Below, one piece after another: positions 26,106-36,290 of a stretch of DNA of 64,000 nt. The first letter of the stretch is position 1, and each line of letters opens with the position of its first letter. The notes under the pieces are model-generated. The model searched no databases, was not told the DNA's origin, and saw only the letters and a program-made list of their open reading frames with translations. Source of the DNA: Cyclina sinensis (taxonomy: Eukaryota; Mollusca; Bivalvia; Venerida; Veneridae); the NCBI GenBank assembly GCA_012932295.1, contig JAAONU010000014.1, positions 34,999,977 through 35,063,976 of the forward strand. Reading direction: 5' to 3'. The position numbers were made by a program, and so were the translations under genes.

Positions 26106-27104
26106 CTACGTTCGTACAAGCAAAGAGTGTATTAAGCCATGTTACTGCCCTTGTGTCAGCAAAGACGATATCAGATACATAAACTCATTTACCGCACTGA
26201 TATAGGGACAGTTGTTTTCTATATATGCAAAGTAGGAACGAAGTTACGTAACTAAAGGTATAATATTTATTGAGTATGCTCAGTACCGCTTCGTAATTTC
26301 TCCCAAGAACTTATTTTCATGTTACTTTTAATATCATCAATGCGTGCCGACATAGGCAGTCTCTGAATATCCGGATATAAATGTGTGTTACTTTTAGCCA
26401 GGTTTTGGCGTTATTGATGGTACACATACTTTGTAAATGACAATCATTCACGCGGCGCGGAGCATGTCACTTCATTATTTATCATCACTAAGGAACTCTA
26501 TAATAATTATGATTTATGCGTAGCAATATGGTTAGCTGAAAGTCCCATACGTCTATATATAACCTTATCTATACGTTAGTTGTGAAACTAGCAGACAAAA
26601 TGAGACGAAGGCTACTAATAGATACATTTAAGTCTGAAATGCGTTCATGAACGCTTTTTAATAAATTCCCCCACCTCCACATCCCGAAGAAAAAATTCTG
26701 ACTGTACGGCTTCCCTATATATTCGTGTCAGATATGACAAAATATACTACTGGTCAAGAAATCGTTTTGGCGTTCAAGAAAATATTAAAAGTTTAATCAA
26801 ATTAAATTTTAAGAAAAGTACTGCTGTACAGTTATCTTCATTTTTTTTAAAGGAGAAAGGAACTTACCCTAAAAGTAATCATATGTATGCTATTGTCTAC
26901 TTCTCTATAAAAAAGATATGAATAATTTATATTCTAAGAGTATCCTTAGGACACATAGATACTAAAGAAGTGTTCATTTACAATAAGTATTTTTCTAACA
27001 AAACTGAACATCAACAACTTTCTATATAGAGAACAGTATTCATGCATTAAATTTACTTGTTGTACTTCGAATTTTTGACATCGTTCAATATCATTTAGTT
27101 TTAT

Positions 27105-27290
27105 ATTGATATTGAAAAAAAAATGGACGTGATATTGATATTGAAAGAAATGGATGTGATATTGATATTGAAAGAAATGGATGTGATATTGATATTGAAA
27201 GAAATGAATGTGATATTAATATTGAAAGAAATGGAAGTAATATTGATATTTGAAAAAATGGATGTGATATTGATTTTGGGAAAAAAAGAT
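27105..27290 (+). repeat. 27-bp minisatellite, about 7 units
   Basis: The unit reads GATATTGATATTGAAAG then AAATGGATGT, repeated about seven times and decaying at the 3' end. The unit length is a multiple of three, which produces artefactual frames on both strands. The corresponding place in the segmental copy (about 52800) has a single GAAATTGAAAGAAAC, so the array expanded after the duplication. Confidence 0.88.
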
Positions 27291-27400
27291 GTTCTCAATT
27301 TTACTTTATACCTCTTTAAATTTAAGACATTTAATTTTTAAATTTAAGACATTTATTCATTTTCCATTGCCATTGATTGTTGTCATACCGATTTCGTCCT

Positions 27401-29110
27401 TCGTTCTTTTTTTAATAATATCAGCCAGGAAATTCAAATTATGCCACATCTTAAAGCATTGAATCTCAACGCCCTTTGAATAGATATACCATTTTTTAAA
27501 AATTATTTGATAAGAAACTGAAATGAAATATCTGACAGATAATAGATGTTACAGTAAAACTTTTAACAAGCCGTTGAATTTCAATAACACTTGATTCGTT
27601 TAGCTCAGTGGAGCAATAAATCATTGTTAACTGAACCCAGCCCACAAGAAACTATATTTCGTTAAAAAATAGTATCTTCCCTTACAGCTTAACGGACCGG
27701 TTTACGTGTGAACATTGTGTCTTTGAAAAAAAATTCAAACGTTGGGCTTAGCGAACTTACCACAGTGCTTTTGAGCACTCATGTGAATTCTACACATATA
27801 TAGACTTGTTGCTACTGTATGTTTAATAGTTGCTGATGTTTTTTTACTGTCAACTATGTAAGCACAAGATTATAGTGTGAACAGGACAGGAATTTTTAAA
27901 CTTTCTTGCCTTTTTTGCTATATTATGGAATTTCAAAATTCAATTAGTTCAGAATTACTAACACCTGACATATTTTTATATTATTATTTTATATGATTTA
28001 AAAAGGAATAACCATTTTAAGTGACATTCAATTTTTCATAAGACCTGGAGACTGTGAAAAGTATTTAGAAAAATAGTTTAAGTGAAGTCTTCATAGTTCG
28101 TTCATTTTAATATATAAATAAAATAAATATTAATGAATAAATTGTTAAATTAATACATTTTTATTGATACATATATATAAGTTAAATATAAACAAAGTTG
28201 TGACCCATAGAAAAACACTACCGATACCATAAAAATACGGCCTATCGACATCTGTCCACCCACCTTGTGTCTTATCAGATGAAAAGATAACGCAATGTTT
28301 GCAAACACGGTCTCTCGGATTGATTAGCATAAATGGTAATTATTATGTGAACAGAACCATACATTTAATACCAAAACATCTCTCTCAAACCTTTGCAATA
28401 TATTTATGACACAAACGTGAGTAGCCTTATTTTTCCTCGGCTTCTACTGTTTCACTTCATATTTCAAGTATGCAGTTTAGAAAAGATTTAACAGCGATGT
28501 ATATTTTCGAAGTTGAAATGCCCCAAACAACCCAAAACGTTAGCTGTCCTCTGGTTTCCTGATCTGAATATTATTCAAACACAGGCTCTAGTCTAATATT
28601 ACATTATGATCAGTCATTGTCTGTGTTTAATATCATCTGTTACAGAAACAAGCGATTTGATTTTGTCATGAATGCAAACATTTACATAATATCTTTTGGT
28701 AATGAGAAAATTGTTTCATTTACGTCAACTAACTACCGGGCCGCTTTCATATTACAAGGATAAAAGATTGTATTCCGATATATGTAACGGCAAACCATAA
28801 AAGTTAAAACTACTATGTTCTTTTCTGTCTACAATATGTATTTGTGGTAAAATATTTAGTTTTCAGGTAGCATTAATTCTTCTCGACAAACATTATATAA
28901 GCGCATGCACATCCAGTCTTTAGCGTGATAATTTAATGTATTCTGATTAATCTATTTAAAATCAGTTTATAACTTAAAATATGATCATGTATCCATTCTA
29001 TTAATTAGACCAGATATTTCTTTTCTTATATGTCTAGCCCCAGAAACCTCTTTGAGTAAAAACAGTCAGTTTTGAAAATTTATGTCGGAGTGCCTTTTTT
29101 CACGTGTCGT
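27401..29110. other. AT-rich sequence, nothing firmly recognised
   Basis: At 27599-27625 there is an A-box-like TTAGCTCAGTGG without a matching B box, so no tRNA or SINE is called. The minus frame at 28145-28330 contains INPRDRVCKHCVIFSSDKTQ but has no recognisable family or splice context. Confidence 0.4.
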
Positions 29111-29114
29111 CGTT

Positions 29115-29415
29115 TATAAATTGTGTTTGAATGTCAAAAGTACAATTCAGAAGCATAAAAGCATGTAATAAAATAAAACCTCATAGCATTGAAAACGTAA
29201 CGGGATATCCTATTGTACTGCTGATCAACTAAATAATTGCTACTTTGCATGATTTTACATGTAAAGATATATCCATAGCACCATAGAACTGAGCATCCGT
29301 TTCGTTACAGCTAAACTGCTCTTTACGACCCTCGTACAGTAGAAATATTACATTAGGAAGTTCTAAACAAACATTGTGTAACTAATGATTACATTCTATC
29401 ACCTTTAGAACATTC
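29115..29415 (-). repeat. Family B repeat fragment, inverted
   Basis: The reverse complement aligns with about 56860-57170. Shared blocks are ACGTAACGGGATATCCTATTGTACTGC (with changes), CATCCGTTTCGTTACAG, CGTACAGTAGAAATATTACAT and AACTAATGATTACAT. It is a short, diverged copy of the repeat found in longer form at 34125-36290. Confidence 0.65.
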
Positions 29416-29559
29416 CAGTTTTTTCTAAAATCTGAAAGTGGAAGATATTAAACCAGTCATGTTCACTTATTAATGTGGCAGTCAAAAATTTAAATTACGG
29501 TGAGTAAACTGAAAGGATGAGTACTAGTCTCTATACAGAGCTCCTATAAAATTTTAGGT

Positions 29560-29965
29560 AAATAGCCATTTATTTAAAATGAACACTTTCTGAATGTGCC
29601 TGTGCCCTAAAAAAGTTTTTTGAACAGATGTTTTCACATTATCAAATATTTGTAATCCTTCGGCGCGAAGCGAGAGTGGGGTTATAGTAATGACATTGTC
29701 GGTCTGTCTATCTGTATGTCTGTCCGTAACATTTTCGTTTCCACTCAATACCTCTTACACCCTTGAAGTGATTGTTTTAAAACTTGGGTAAAATCATTAA
29801 CTGAGACGAGAATCCAGTCATGTCAGTTCAAGGTCAAGGCCAAACTTGAAGGTCATTTGTTTCAGCATTCAATTATGTGTCCGCTCAATATCTCCTATAC
29901 CTTTGAACCGATTTAATTGACACTTTGGTGAAATGTATAATGCATTGAGAGGATGTCAAGGTCAT
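29560..29965 (+). repeat. Dispersed bivalve-style repeat with two related subunits
   Basis: It contains CGGCGCGAAGCGAGAGTGG, then GTCGGTCTGTCTATCTG, and two related subunits of about 150 bp (CACTCAATACCTCTTACACC and CGCTCAATATCTCCTATACC), each followed by a TCAAGGTCA-type word. Such phrases recur throughout bivalve assemblies, from general knowledge. It is non-coding. Confidence 0.6.
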
Positions 29966-32087
29966 CTTCTCAAGTCTTCAGTTCCGTATTGTCATTGAAA
30001 AATTTAAAGCTCTCCCACAATCAAATATGCCTCCATAATTGCAATTCCATGTTTCCAAGACTACTTCAAAGCTCGCGCGGTGGGAGATATAGCAGTCCTT
30101 GGATTGTCTTGTTTCATTTTATATTAATGAGTCAATAAAATGCATATACAGTATATTATGGGTTAATTTAAACGTATGTTACAGTAAGCCTACGTAGAGT
30201 TTTTGACATTTGTGACACTTTACGTCTAACTTGCGGCTATTTTACTTGTCAAATACAACATTAGATTTAGTTTAAGTTTGTTCTATGTTCCAATTTTAAG
30301 ATGATAAGACTTGCATAACTGAAACAAGTAAACATTATAGCCACTGTAGTTAAAATATTAACTATGTAACCGTATTATATGAAAAATATGTTACAGTTTT
30401 TTTTTCTGTTGTTAGGATTTTAGTATTTATATGCGTGTTTTTCCACACCGCTTTCTCGCGCTTTGTTGCAAAACAATAGACATTAATGAAGGTCATTAAT
30501 TTATAATTGGTTTATTTCAAACGTTATCATACACAGCTTGTCATCTCAGGAATTGCCCGAAACTCACTTTTCTTACTTAGCTGGTTGTTTTCCGGAATAG
30601 ATTATATTGATTTGCGATTTATTATACAAGTGACAATGGAATACGGCTTAACCTGGGCTAACTTCGGTTATATTTCATACTTAGTTGATATATTGGATTG
30701 ACTTTGATGTACTGACATAAATAAAACAATAAGAACACACGTTTTAATGTTTAATGAAATAAAATGAATTTTCATTTTAAAATCGTTTGTGCGGAACATT
30801 TAAGATTATTTAAATGTTAACATTTACTCCTAAGACATTTAAATGTTAACATTTACACCTAAGACAAGTCATAATTTCTATAATTTTATATCCGTGAGTC
30901 GTGTTTTACCCTGTTTTTATTGCTTTTGTTATACGACAAATTACTTCTCCGTCACTTTTTCATGTGGCAAATGAGACAACTAGCGGTTTGGCGGTCGAAG
31001 TCGAAACCAGAAAAGACATTTTTGCGATTTGATAATTTATTTTTGGCTCCGCTAACATCGGAAGCAAAAGCACACCTATTTATATTTTTGCTTTTGTATT
31101 TTCGTCCTGCAGTTCACTCGGTGACAACGAACACGACACGACCTGACAATTAGATGTTTGCACTTGTCGTTTATTTCAAAAAAGATTGTTTAGGGGAATG
31201 TCCAAGCGCTTTTTAATTCAAAACAATAAAAGTCAGTACTGAAATGGTTTTGGTCTGGCAGAATGATAATTAAATCGATTAATTAAATCGATTGATTCAT
31301 TGGTCTTGAATATTCTATGTATACATAACGTAAAAATAAATGTTTATGGTTATGAGTAATTGAAGAAAAAAACGTATGCTCTGAAATGCTCTTAACAGTA
31401 AATATTCACACTGAGACTTGCGAAAAATTCTTGAATAAATGTACACTAAAGACCGTCTTTCAAAAAATAGCTCAGACTTACTCCTACGACCGTTACACTT
31501 GATGCTTTTTGCAACAGAATAACCTCTTATTATTTTTTTCTGAAAGTAAACCAATTAAATGAATCTATGAAAAAAGTAATAGATATGTAAGAATACATTT
31601 ATGATGATAAATTTCAAAGTAAGTCAAAGTAAAAGAGAAAGTAATGACAGTGGCGCAGTAGATATGTTCACATGTACATGTAAAAGCTTTGTCAGATTTT
31701 GAAATTAAATCTAAATGTAACTGATTTCTTGCAACTATTTGCGTATGCAACGACATCAAAGAACTGCGTCCTATTATATGTCTTTTGCAAAACTGATTTT
31801 AAAAAGAAGTAAGAAATGACCCAAAATCTGTTACCTATTTTGTTGAAATGAAAGGAAATAAACCATCTTAAAGTTAAAGATTTTTTACTTCTTTTTTCCT
31901 CTTCATTTATTTAATTCAAAATGATAAAATTTCTGTTATATATTTTGTTGAAATGAAATAAACCATCTTTGATAAGCACTATTTGATTCTTTTTTTTCAT
32001 TCAATTTTTTCTCATATCTTCAGTACCTTCGTTCCGAAAACGGTGCTTTATAATTGTTTATCACTTTTTAAGAGTTTAATTGAAATA
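29966..32087. other. AT-rich intergenic or intronic sequence
   Basis: No supported gene. It contains a small tandem duplication (30808-30865, listed separately) and a doubled AATTAAATCGATT at about 31268-31290. The remaining frames are short and unremarkable. Confidence 0.45.
30808..30865 (+). repeat. 29-bp tandem duplication
   Basis: Two 29-bp units, differing at one base, each contain the palindrome AAATGTTAACATTT followed by ACxCCTAAGAC. The close match suggests a recent event. Confidence 0.85.
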
Positions 32088-32096
32088 GTACTATTA
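32088..32096 (+). repeat. 9-bp target-site duplication, left copy
   Basis: GTACTATTA lies immediately before the left terminus of the Mutator-like element and is repeated exactly at 33374-33382. Confidence 0.82.
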
Positions 32097-32300
32097 CATC
32101 GTCGGATACCCACGGCCGATCTATTAACATTTATCAGCCGTGGGATTATTGGACGATATTTAGTCGATTAGAGGTGTGTCAAAGACATTATTTTATTGGT
32201 TCCCTCACGATTTCATGTGGCGAATAAAACCAGTCAAAACGCACGTTCCAGATATGAAACCACCAATTCAGCTGAAAAAATGGTACCCGCATAATGGCGG

Positions 32301-32552
32301 CTAGAAATAGTTCTCAGTTTTCTTGGCTATTTTTAACATTTTTGCCCTATTCTGTCTATTTTTTTTGCTGGAATCATTTTGTTTGACTATTTCTGATAGT
32401 GTGGTAGCAATTTTATGCTCATATGCATTCAGAATAGAATTCACAATGTGAGATTGTTTCACATACCCCAATCTGAAAATTAGCTCAGATTTTTTGTTAA
32501 TTTTATGGGTAAGTTTACATGAGCAGAAATATCTTTCTTGTTTGAAACACAA
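32301..32552 (-). CDS. Coding-like frame inside the Mutator-like element
   Basis: An 83-aa frame with a more protein-like composition than others in the window: a segment RLGYVKQSHIVNSILNAYEH followed by a basic tail with KKNRQNRAKMLKIAKK. It ends just short of an ATGGCGGCT that opens a 30-aa frame on the other strand (32294-32386). No domain or splice structure was recognised. It could be a captured exon, a relic of the element's own gene, or chance. Confidence 0.25.
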   Translation of the reverse strand: MCFKQERYFCSCKLTHKINKKSELIFRLGYVKQSHIVNSILNAYEHKIATTLSEIVKQNDSSKKNRQNRAKMLKIAKKTENYF

Positions 32553-32782
32553 CCCCCACTTTTCTTGCTATTTTTCATGAGTACAGATATAGATCTACAA
32601 GAATATGTAAGTAAAAGCTATTTAAAAATGGTTTTGCTATCTTTTACAGCCCTGTGAACTTTATGAATTTTATATAGAATAAAGAATCTATTTGGTGGTT
32701 TCACACCTCCATACGACGGGGTCACTCCAGAATGGAATCACTTCCGGGTCGTAGAGTGCTAAAATAGTGCCAAGTAGAATTT

Positions 32783-33061
32783 TCAGCTTGAAGATTGTAT
32801 GTGCATTTCTGCAAGGAAAAGTTGATTTAATTGCCAAACAGTTTGTTTTCTATTTAACTTCAATGCTTTCTTAATGTGTTTGCAGTATTTGCTTTGTATT
32901 TTACAGGACTGTTTTCTGAGAGTGGATGAATCCAGAAGTAGAGGCAATCCGAATTGTTGGTCGTCCGAGAAGTTGAAATTTACCTTGTAACTGGTTTTAA
33001 ATGTGTAAGGTGGAGAAAAAACCCTAATGCTGCCACTTCCAGAGGAATTTCTGAAGATCAA
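32783..33061 (-). CDS. Coding-like frame inside the Mutator-like element
   Basis: A 92-aa frame beginning MIFRNSSGSGSIRVFSPP and continuing with DDQQFGLPLLLDSSTLRKQS, then a Lys-rich helix-like part. Possible splice signals flank parts of it: CTTCAG before the first codons, AAGGTAAAT after TFKTSYK, and TTTCCTTGCAG near the end. A second frame upstream on the same strand (33149 to about 33260) reads EREENARELFHKLNETWCHS. Together they look like pieces of exons rather than one intact gene. The family is unrecognised. Confidence 0.28.
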   Translation of the reverse strand: MIFRNSSGSGSIRVFSPPYTFKTSYKVNFNFSDDQQFGLPLLLDSSTLRKQSCKIQSKYCKHIKKALKLNRKQTVWQLNQLFLAEMHIQSSS

Positions 33062-33373
33062 TGAATGAACTTGATGGATTAATAGGCCAAAATTCAGTTG
33101 GATTATTAGAATGCCTCCTAGGAATGACAGAAAAGCTCCTATTTTACTTTATGTTCTATGTGCAAAAAAGTTACCGGAGTGACACCATGTTTCATTCAGT
33201 TTGTGGAAAAGTTCACGGGCGTTTTCTTCCCTCTCTGTTGAAGAGTATCGATTTTCTTAAACGCGATTTCATTGGTCAATTTTAGGCACTTGTTGCTATA
33301 TATCGACGCAAATCGATTTATGTTTCCTACGGTTTGATCACATGTAATAATCAACCGTGGGTATCCGAGGATG

Positions 33374-33382
33374 GTACTATTA
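33374..33382 (+). repeat. 9-bp target-site duplication, right copy
   Basis: GTACTATTA, identical to 32088-32096, directly after the right terminus. Confidence 0.82.
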
Positions 33383-34124
33383 TATAATATATTTTTTTTA
33401 AAGTAACATTAAGTTAATATTGATATACTTAAATAATAATAATAAAAAAAAATCTCTGCAAAAAGACATCCTACAAATTGGTATAAAATAGTGATTTTAA
33501 GTTTGTAAGTATTTTCTATCATTTTGTACATATCCGAAGCTATAATTTTTATTGCATTGACACAACGAGGTAAACGAAGACCGCGTTATAAATTTTGTTT
33601 TTACTTATCGCAATTTCTGTCATAATTTTGAAATTTGCATGAGGCAAACTCGGCAGTCATAACTGACATGTAAAAGCAGCGGCCGAGTATTTTATTTTTT
33701 TTCAGAAACATTTTTAATACAGTCAGCCGTTTGGAACAATATTACATCGTGATCAATTGTTACCGCCAGTCTTTGACATAAAACACGGTAGACCTTATCA
33801 CTTTCTTTTCTAAACAGGGAGTGCCGAGTATATTAAAAAAAAAACAGCTCTTACTCCACTACTGGCAATCAAATAAGAATATGAAATTTCCACCTTTTCT
33901 GTGAGTCGTGTAAATTTTCAAGGTTATACTCATGTGTGAGTTGAAATTATCCAAGGAATACATATTTCGGATAGTTTGATTTACACGAATTCCGCAAATA
34001 CCAAAATAATAGAAAGAATGCTAACAGGTCATGTATTTTATTTTATTTTTTCTAAAACATAGCGGTAATATAAACTTCTACCTGGCAGGGATCAAATCGT
34101 CAAGGAATGGATTGTCACAAATAT
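33383..34124. other. AT-rich sequence, nothing recognised
   Basis: Homopolymer-rich sequence with no coding frame of note and no element termini. Confidence 0.5.
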
Positions 34125-35986
34125 TTAGAAACGATGTTTACATTTTCAAATAGAGAAAACATGTCTTTTACTTTTTATAAGTAAATTTTATTTAGAATTT
34201 GAAGGGAGCAATACAATGTGTTCGGAATATTACCTCCACCTTTTAGGTTTTTTTCCAAAGTAAAATACAATTTTCGCCCAGTGTTTGCTAAGGTTGCATG
34301 GAATCATTTTAATCCACTCACATAGACTGCATCGACACATTTACTCTTTCATTTATCTCAGAAAACGTATAAAAAACCCACGTCTACAGAGTGTTTGCAA
34401 TGTCTGACCAAGTGTTAAAATGGAACTGAAATTAGATGAAACTTGAGTAAAAGACGTGAAATGAATAATTCAAATGTGTATCCAATGTCTATTTGCTTAC
34501 AAATATAGTCTTACAGAAGACCAAGAGTGTAAGTTGGCGTAATACGGTGTTGCAAATAACGGTTACGTCGATTATGATGTTTAAAGTTCCAGGCTTATTC
34601 AGTTAAGGTGTCTGACATAATAAAACTATATTATATACATATACCTGAATTAATCACAAAAGGAACACCAGAGAAATAGTTATCAGAAATATTTCTGCTA
34701 GACTTTGTGGACAGATGTCAATATTGTAGCACATAACTTTTTTGCACCTTATGTAGTATTATTGTCGGACCCGCTTGTGTAGAGCTTAAGATTACCGGTT
34801 CAACTGCATTCGGGAAGGGTTCGTCAGTGGGCTTGTTTGTGCGCCCGTCTGATTTTTCAGAGCTATAACTTTGTCATAATTCGACCAATTTACAAAACTA
34901 TTTTGTATAAACACGTACCAGTATTAAACAAAGTGTGATTTTAAAACCATTTTAAATAAACATTAGCGGTGTTAGGCAAAGTGTTGCGGATAAGAGCCAG
35001 ATCATTTGTCCAAAGGACAAAGGCATTTTAATTGAAACACGTTCGTGTAATTTTGTAAGCGTGTAACTGAAGTATATATATAATACTCCCTTGCCTATCA
35101 GCTAGGTTCTATTGCGACGTGGTAGTGTTTATCTAGGTTTTGTGTGTTTAAAACCAGCTGTTTTAGAAATTCATCTAACTACTTATTATTTAGGTATTGC
35201 TACAAAGAATTTTTTCAAACTCATTACCATCAGGGTATTTACTATTAAATTAGGGATATTTCGTGAACTTGAAGGAAGTATGTGAAGAAACGAGTAAGTC
35301 ATGATTTGGACTACGGAACTTTCTTAAAACACTAGAGAGGGTCGATATATGTTTGAATGCCAATCGTAGAATACAAAATATTTTTCAAATAACGTGTTGA
35401 AATAAACCCTTGTAGCATTTCAAACATAACCGCGTATCCTGTTGTACTGCAGTTCAATTTTAAATGCTAAACTGCGCGATATTACGCGCAAAGAGATATC
35501 CAAAGGCACTATAAAAATTGAGCGTCCGTTTCGATACAGCATGTTTACGAACCTTGTACAGTAGAAATATTACATTTAGGTTTTCATGACAGGAAGCTTT
35601 AAACAAACATAAGGAAACAACTGATTACATTTAATTACCTTCGATAATGAACGTTAAATGACACTTGAAGTTATTATCTTAAAACTTACAAGGCCTAAGT
35701 TACCAGCTGTACAAGCTATTATTTGTTGCTTTTGCTGAAAACGCGTACGCTTAAATTAGATCATAGAAACTTAATTTATAATACCAAACAATTCGTTTCT
35801 ACTGAGTATAAATAAAGTGAAATACGATAAAAGCACGAATCAATCACTATTTCAAATAAAGTGGAGGAAAATAAGATCGCAGTTGCCTATCAAGATGTCG
35901 CCACGTATCATATTTCACTCTTAGATTGTACTTCGCATTCATTCAATAACTGTTCCCAAAAAAACACCGCGATATTCTGATTAGCT

Positions 35987-36000
35987 GTTGCCATGGTTAG
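35987..36000 (-). promoter_or_regulatory. RFX/X-box-like motif, shared by inverted copies
   Basis: GTTGCCATGGTTAG is close to the RFX-factor X-box (GTTGCCATGGxAAC). The same 14 bases occur in the family B copy at 56395-56408 (CTAACCATGGCAAC), about 95 bases from the shared coding-like block on the gene-like strand. Function is untested. Confidence 0.3.
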
Positions 36001-36071
36001 TGTCGTCAAGAATATGGCAGCGGTGATAAAAAACTTCATCTCATTATTAGTTATTTCATAGCTGTAGACTT

Positions 36072-36281
36072 TCAACAAAAAACTAATTTCTGCAGTTGCG
36101 TCTTACCGTCGCCGAGCTGAAATTCAGAGAAGTGCATTTTATAACAGTCTATGCAATCACTAATTACGTGTTTAATGACCTGACATTTAGGCGTGTCTGA
36201 TATAGTGGATTTTATTGCCTCACAACCTTCAAATAACTCACAATTTTCAAACATAAACATATTATCTTCTAAACAAAACAT
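36072..36281 (-). CDS. Conserved coding-like block in family B
   Basis: A 69-aa frame with FEGCEAIKSTISD, QVIKHVISDCIDCYKMHF and EFQLGDGKTQ. The plus copy at 56144-56302 gives FEGCEAIKSLDIS and QVIKYLISACIHCYKMHF. A 3-bp indel inside the block keeps the frame, whereas 2-bp indels occur just outside it. In the best-aligned stretch I see more amino-acid-changing than silent differences, so strong purifying selection is not evident. The family is unrecognised; it could be an exon relic. Confidence 0.3.
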   Translation of the reverse strand: MFCLEDNMFMFENCELFEGCEAIKSTISDTPKCQVIKHVISDCIDCYKMHFSEFQLGDGKTQLQKLVFC

Positions 36282-36290
36282 AAACTTTTC

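Larger units (their letters stand above)
18430..27400 (+). repeat. Segmental duplication, copy 1
   Basis: This interval aligns by eye, collinearly and in the same orientation, with about 44870-52890. Anchors include AAGTAATGTCTCCCAGCTACC (copy 2: ACGTAATGTCTCCATGCTATC), AGTTGCAGAGCGAAC, CACCTTTACCTTGGAAACATGG, GACGTCAGTTGCGTAG, AGGCACGTTTACACG, AAAGAAGTCCTAAAT, ATTTACCGAA-CATCAGGTGTGA and GACATTTATTCATTTTCCATT. The offset drifts from about 26.4 kb to 25.5 kb because of insertions. Divergence is substantial, so the event is old. The start is approximate and the end is where similarity fades. Confidence 0.75.
32097..33373. mobile_element. Mutator-like non-autonomous element with cargo
   Basis: A 1,277-bp element. 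The left end starts CATCGTCGGATACCCACGG and the right end is the reverse complement of CATCCTCGGATACCCACGG (one mismatch), with perfect 9-bp flanking repeats. Each end holds a second hairpin: CCCACGGC/GCCGTGGG on the left and CCTACGGTT/AACCGTGGG on the right. A nested 12-bp inverted pair, TGAAACCACCAA and its complement, lies at 32257-32268 and 32693-32704. The 9-bp duplication points to Mutator-superfamily transposition. No transposase is present. The interior contains several coding-like minus frames, as expected if gene fragments were captured (Pack-MULE style); that reading is inference. Confidence 0.8.
34125..36290 (-). repeat. Family B repeat, inverted long copy
   Basis: The reverse complement aligns with 56100-57172 joined to about 58310-59340. 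Shared blocks include CCTCCACCTTTT, GAAACTTGAGTAAAAGAC, ATTCGGGAAGGGTTCG-type sequence, GATAGGCAAGGGAGTA (reverse), GTCCTTTGGACAAA and GAGGCAATAAAATCC. It lacks the roughly 1.1-kb segment found in the right-hand copies, having about 45 bases there. No terminal inverted repeats or poly-A tail were found, so it may be a duplicated locus rather than a transposon. Confidence 0.72.

Noticed and set aside
27101..27341. Isoleucine- and methionine-rich frames on both strands
   Set aside because: Artefact of the 27-bp minisatellite.
27595..27660. tRNA or SINE from TTAGCTCAGTGG
   Set aside because: No B box follows at usable distance.
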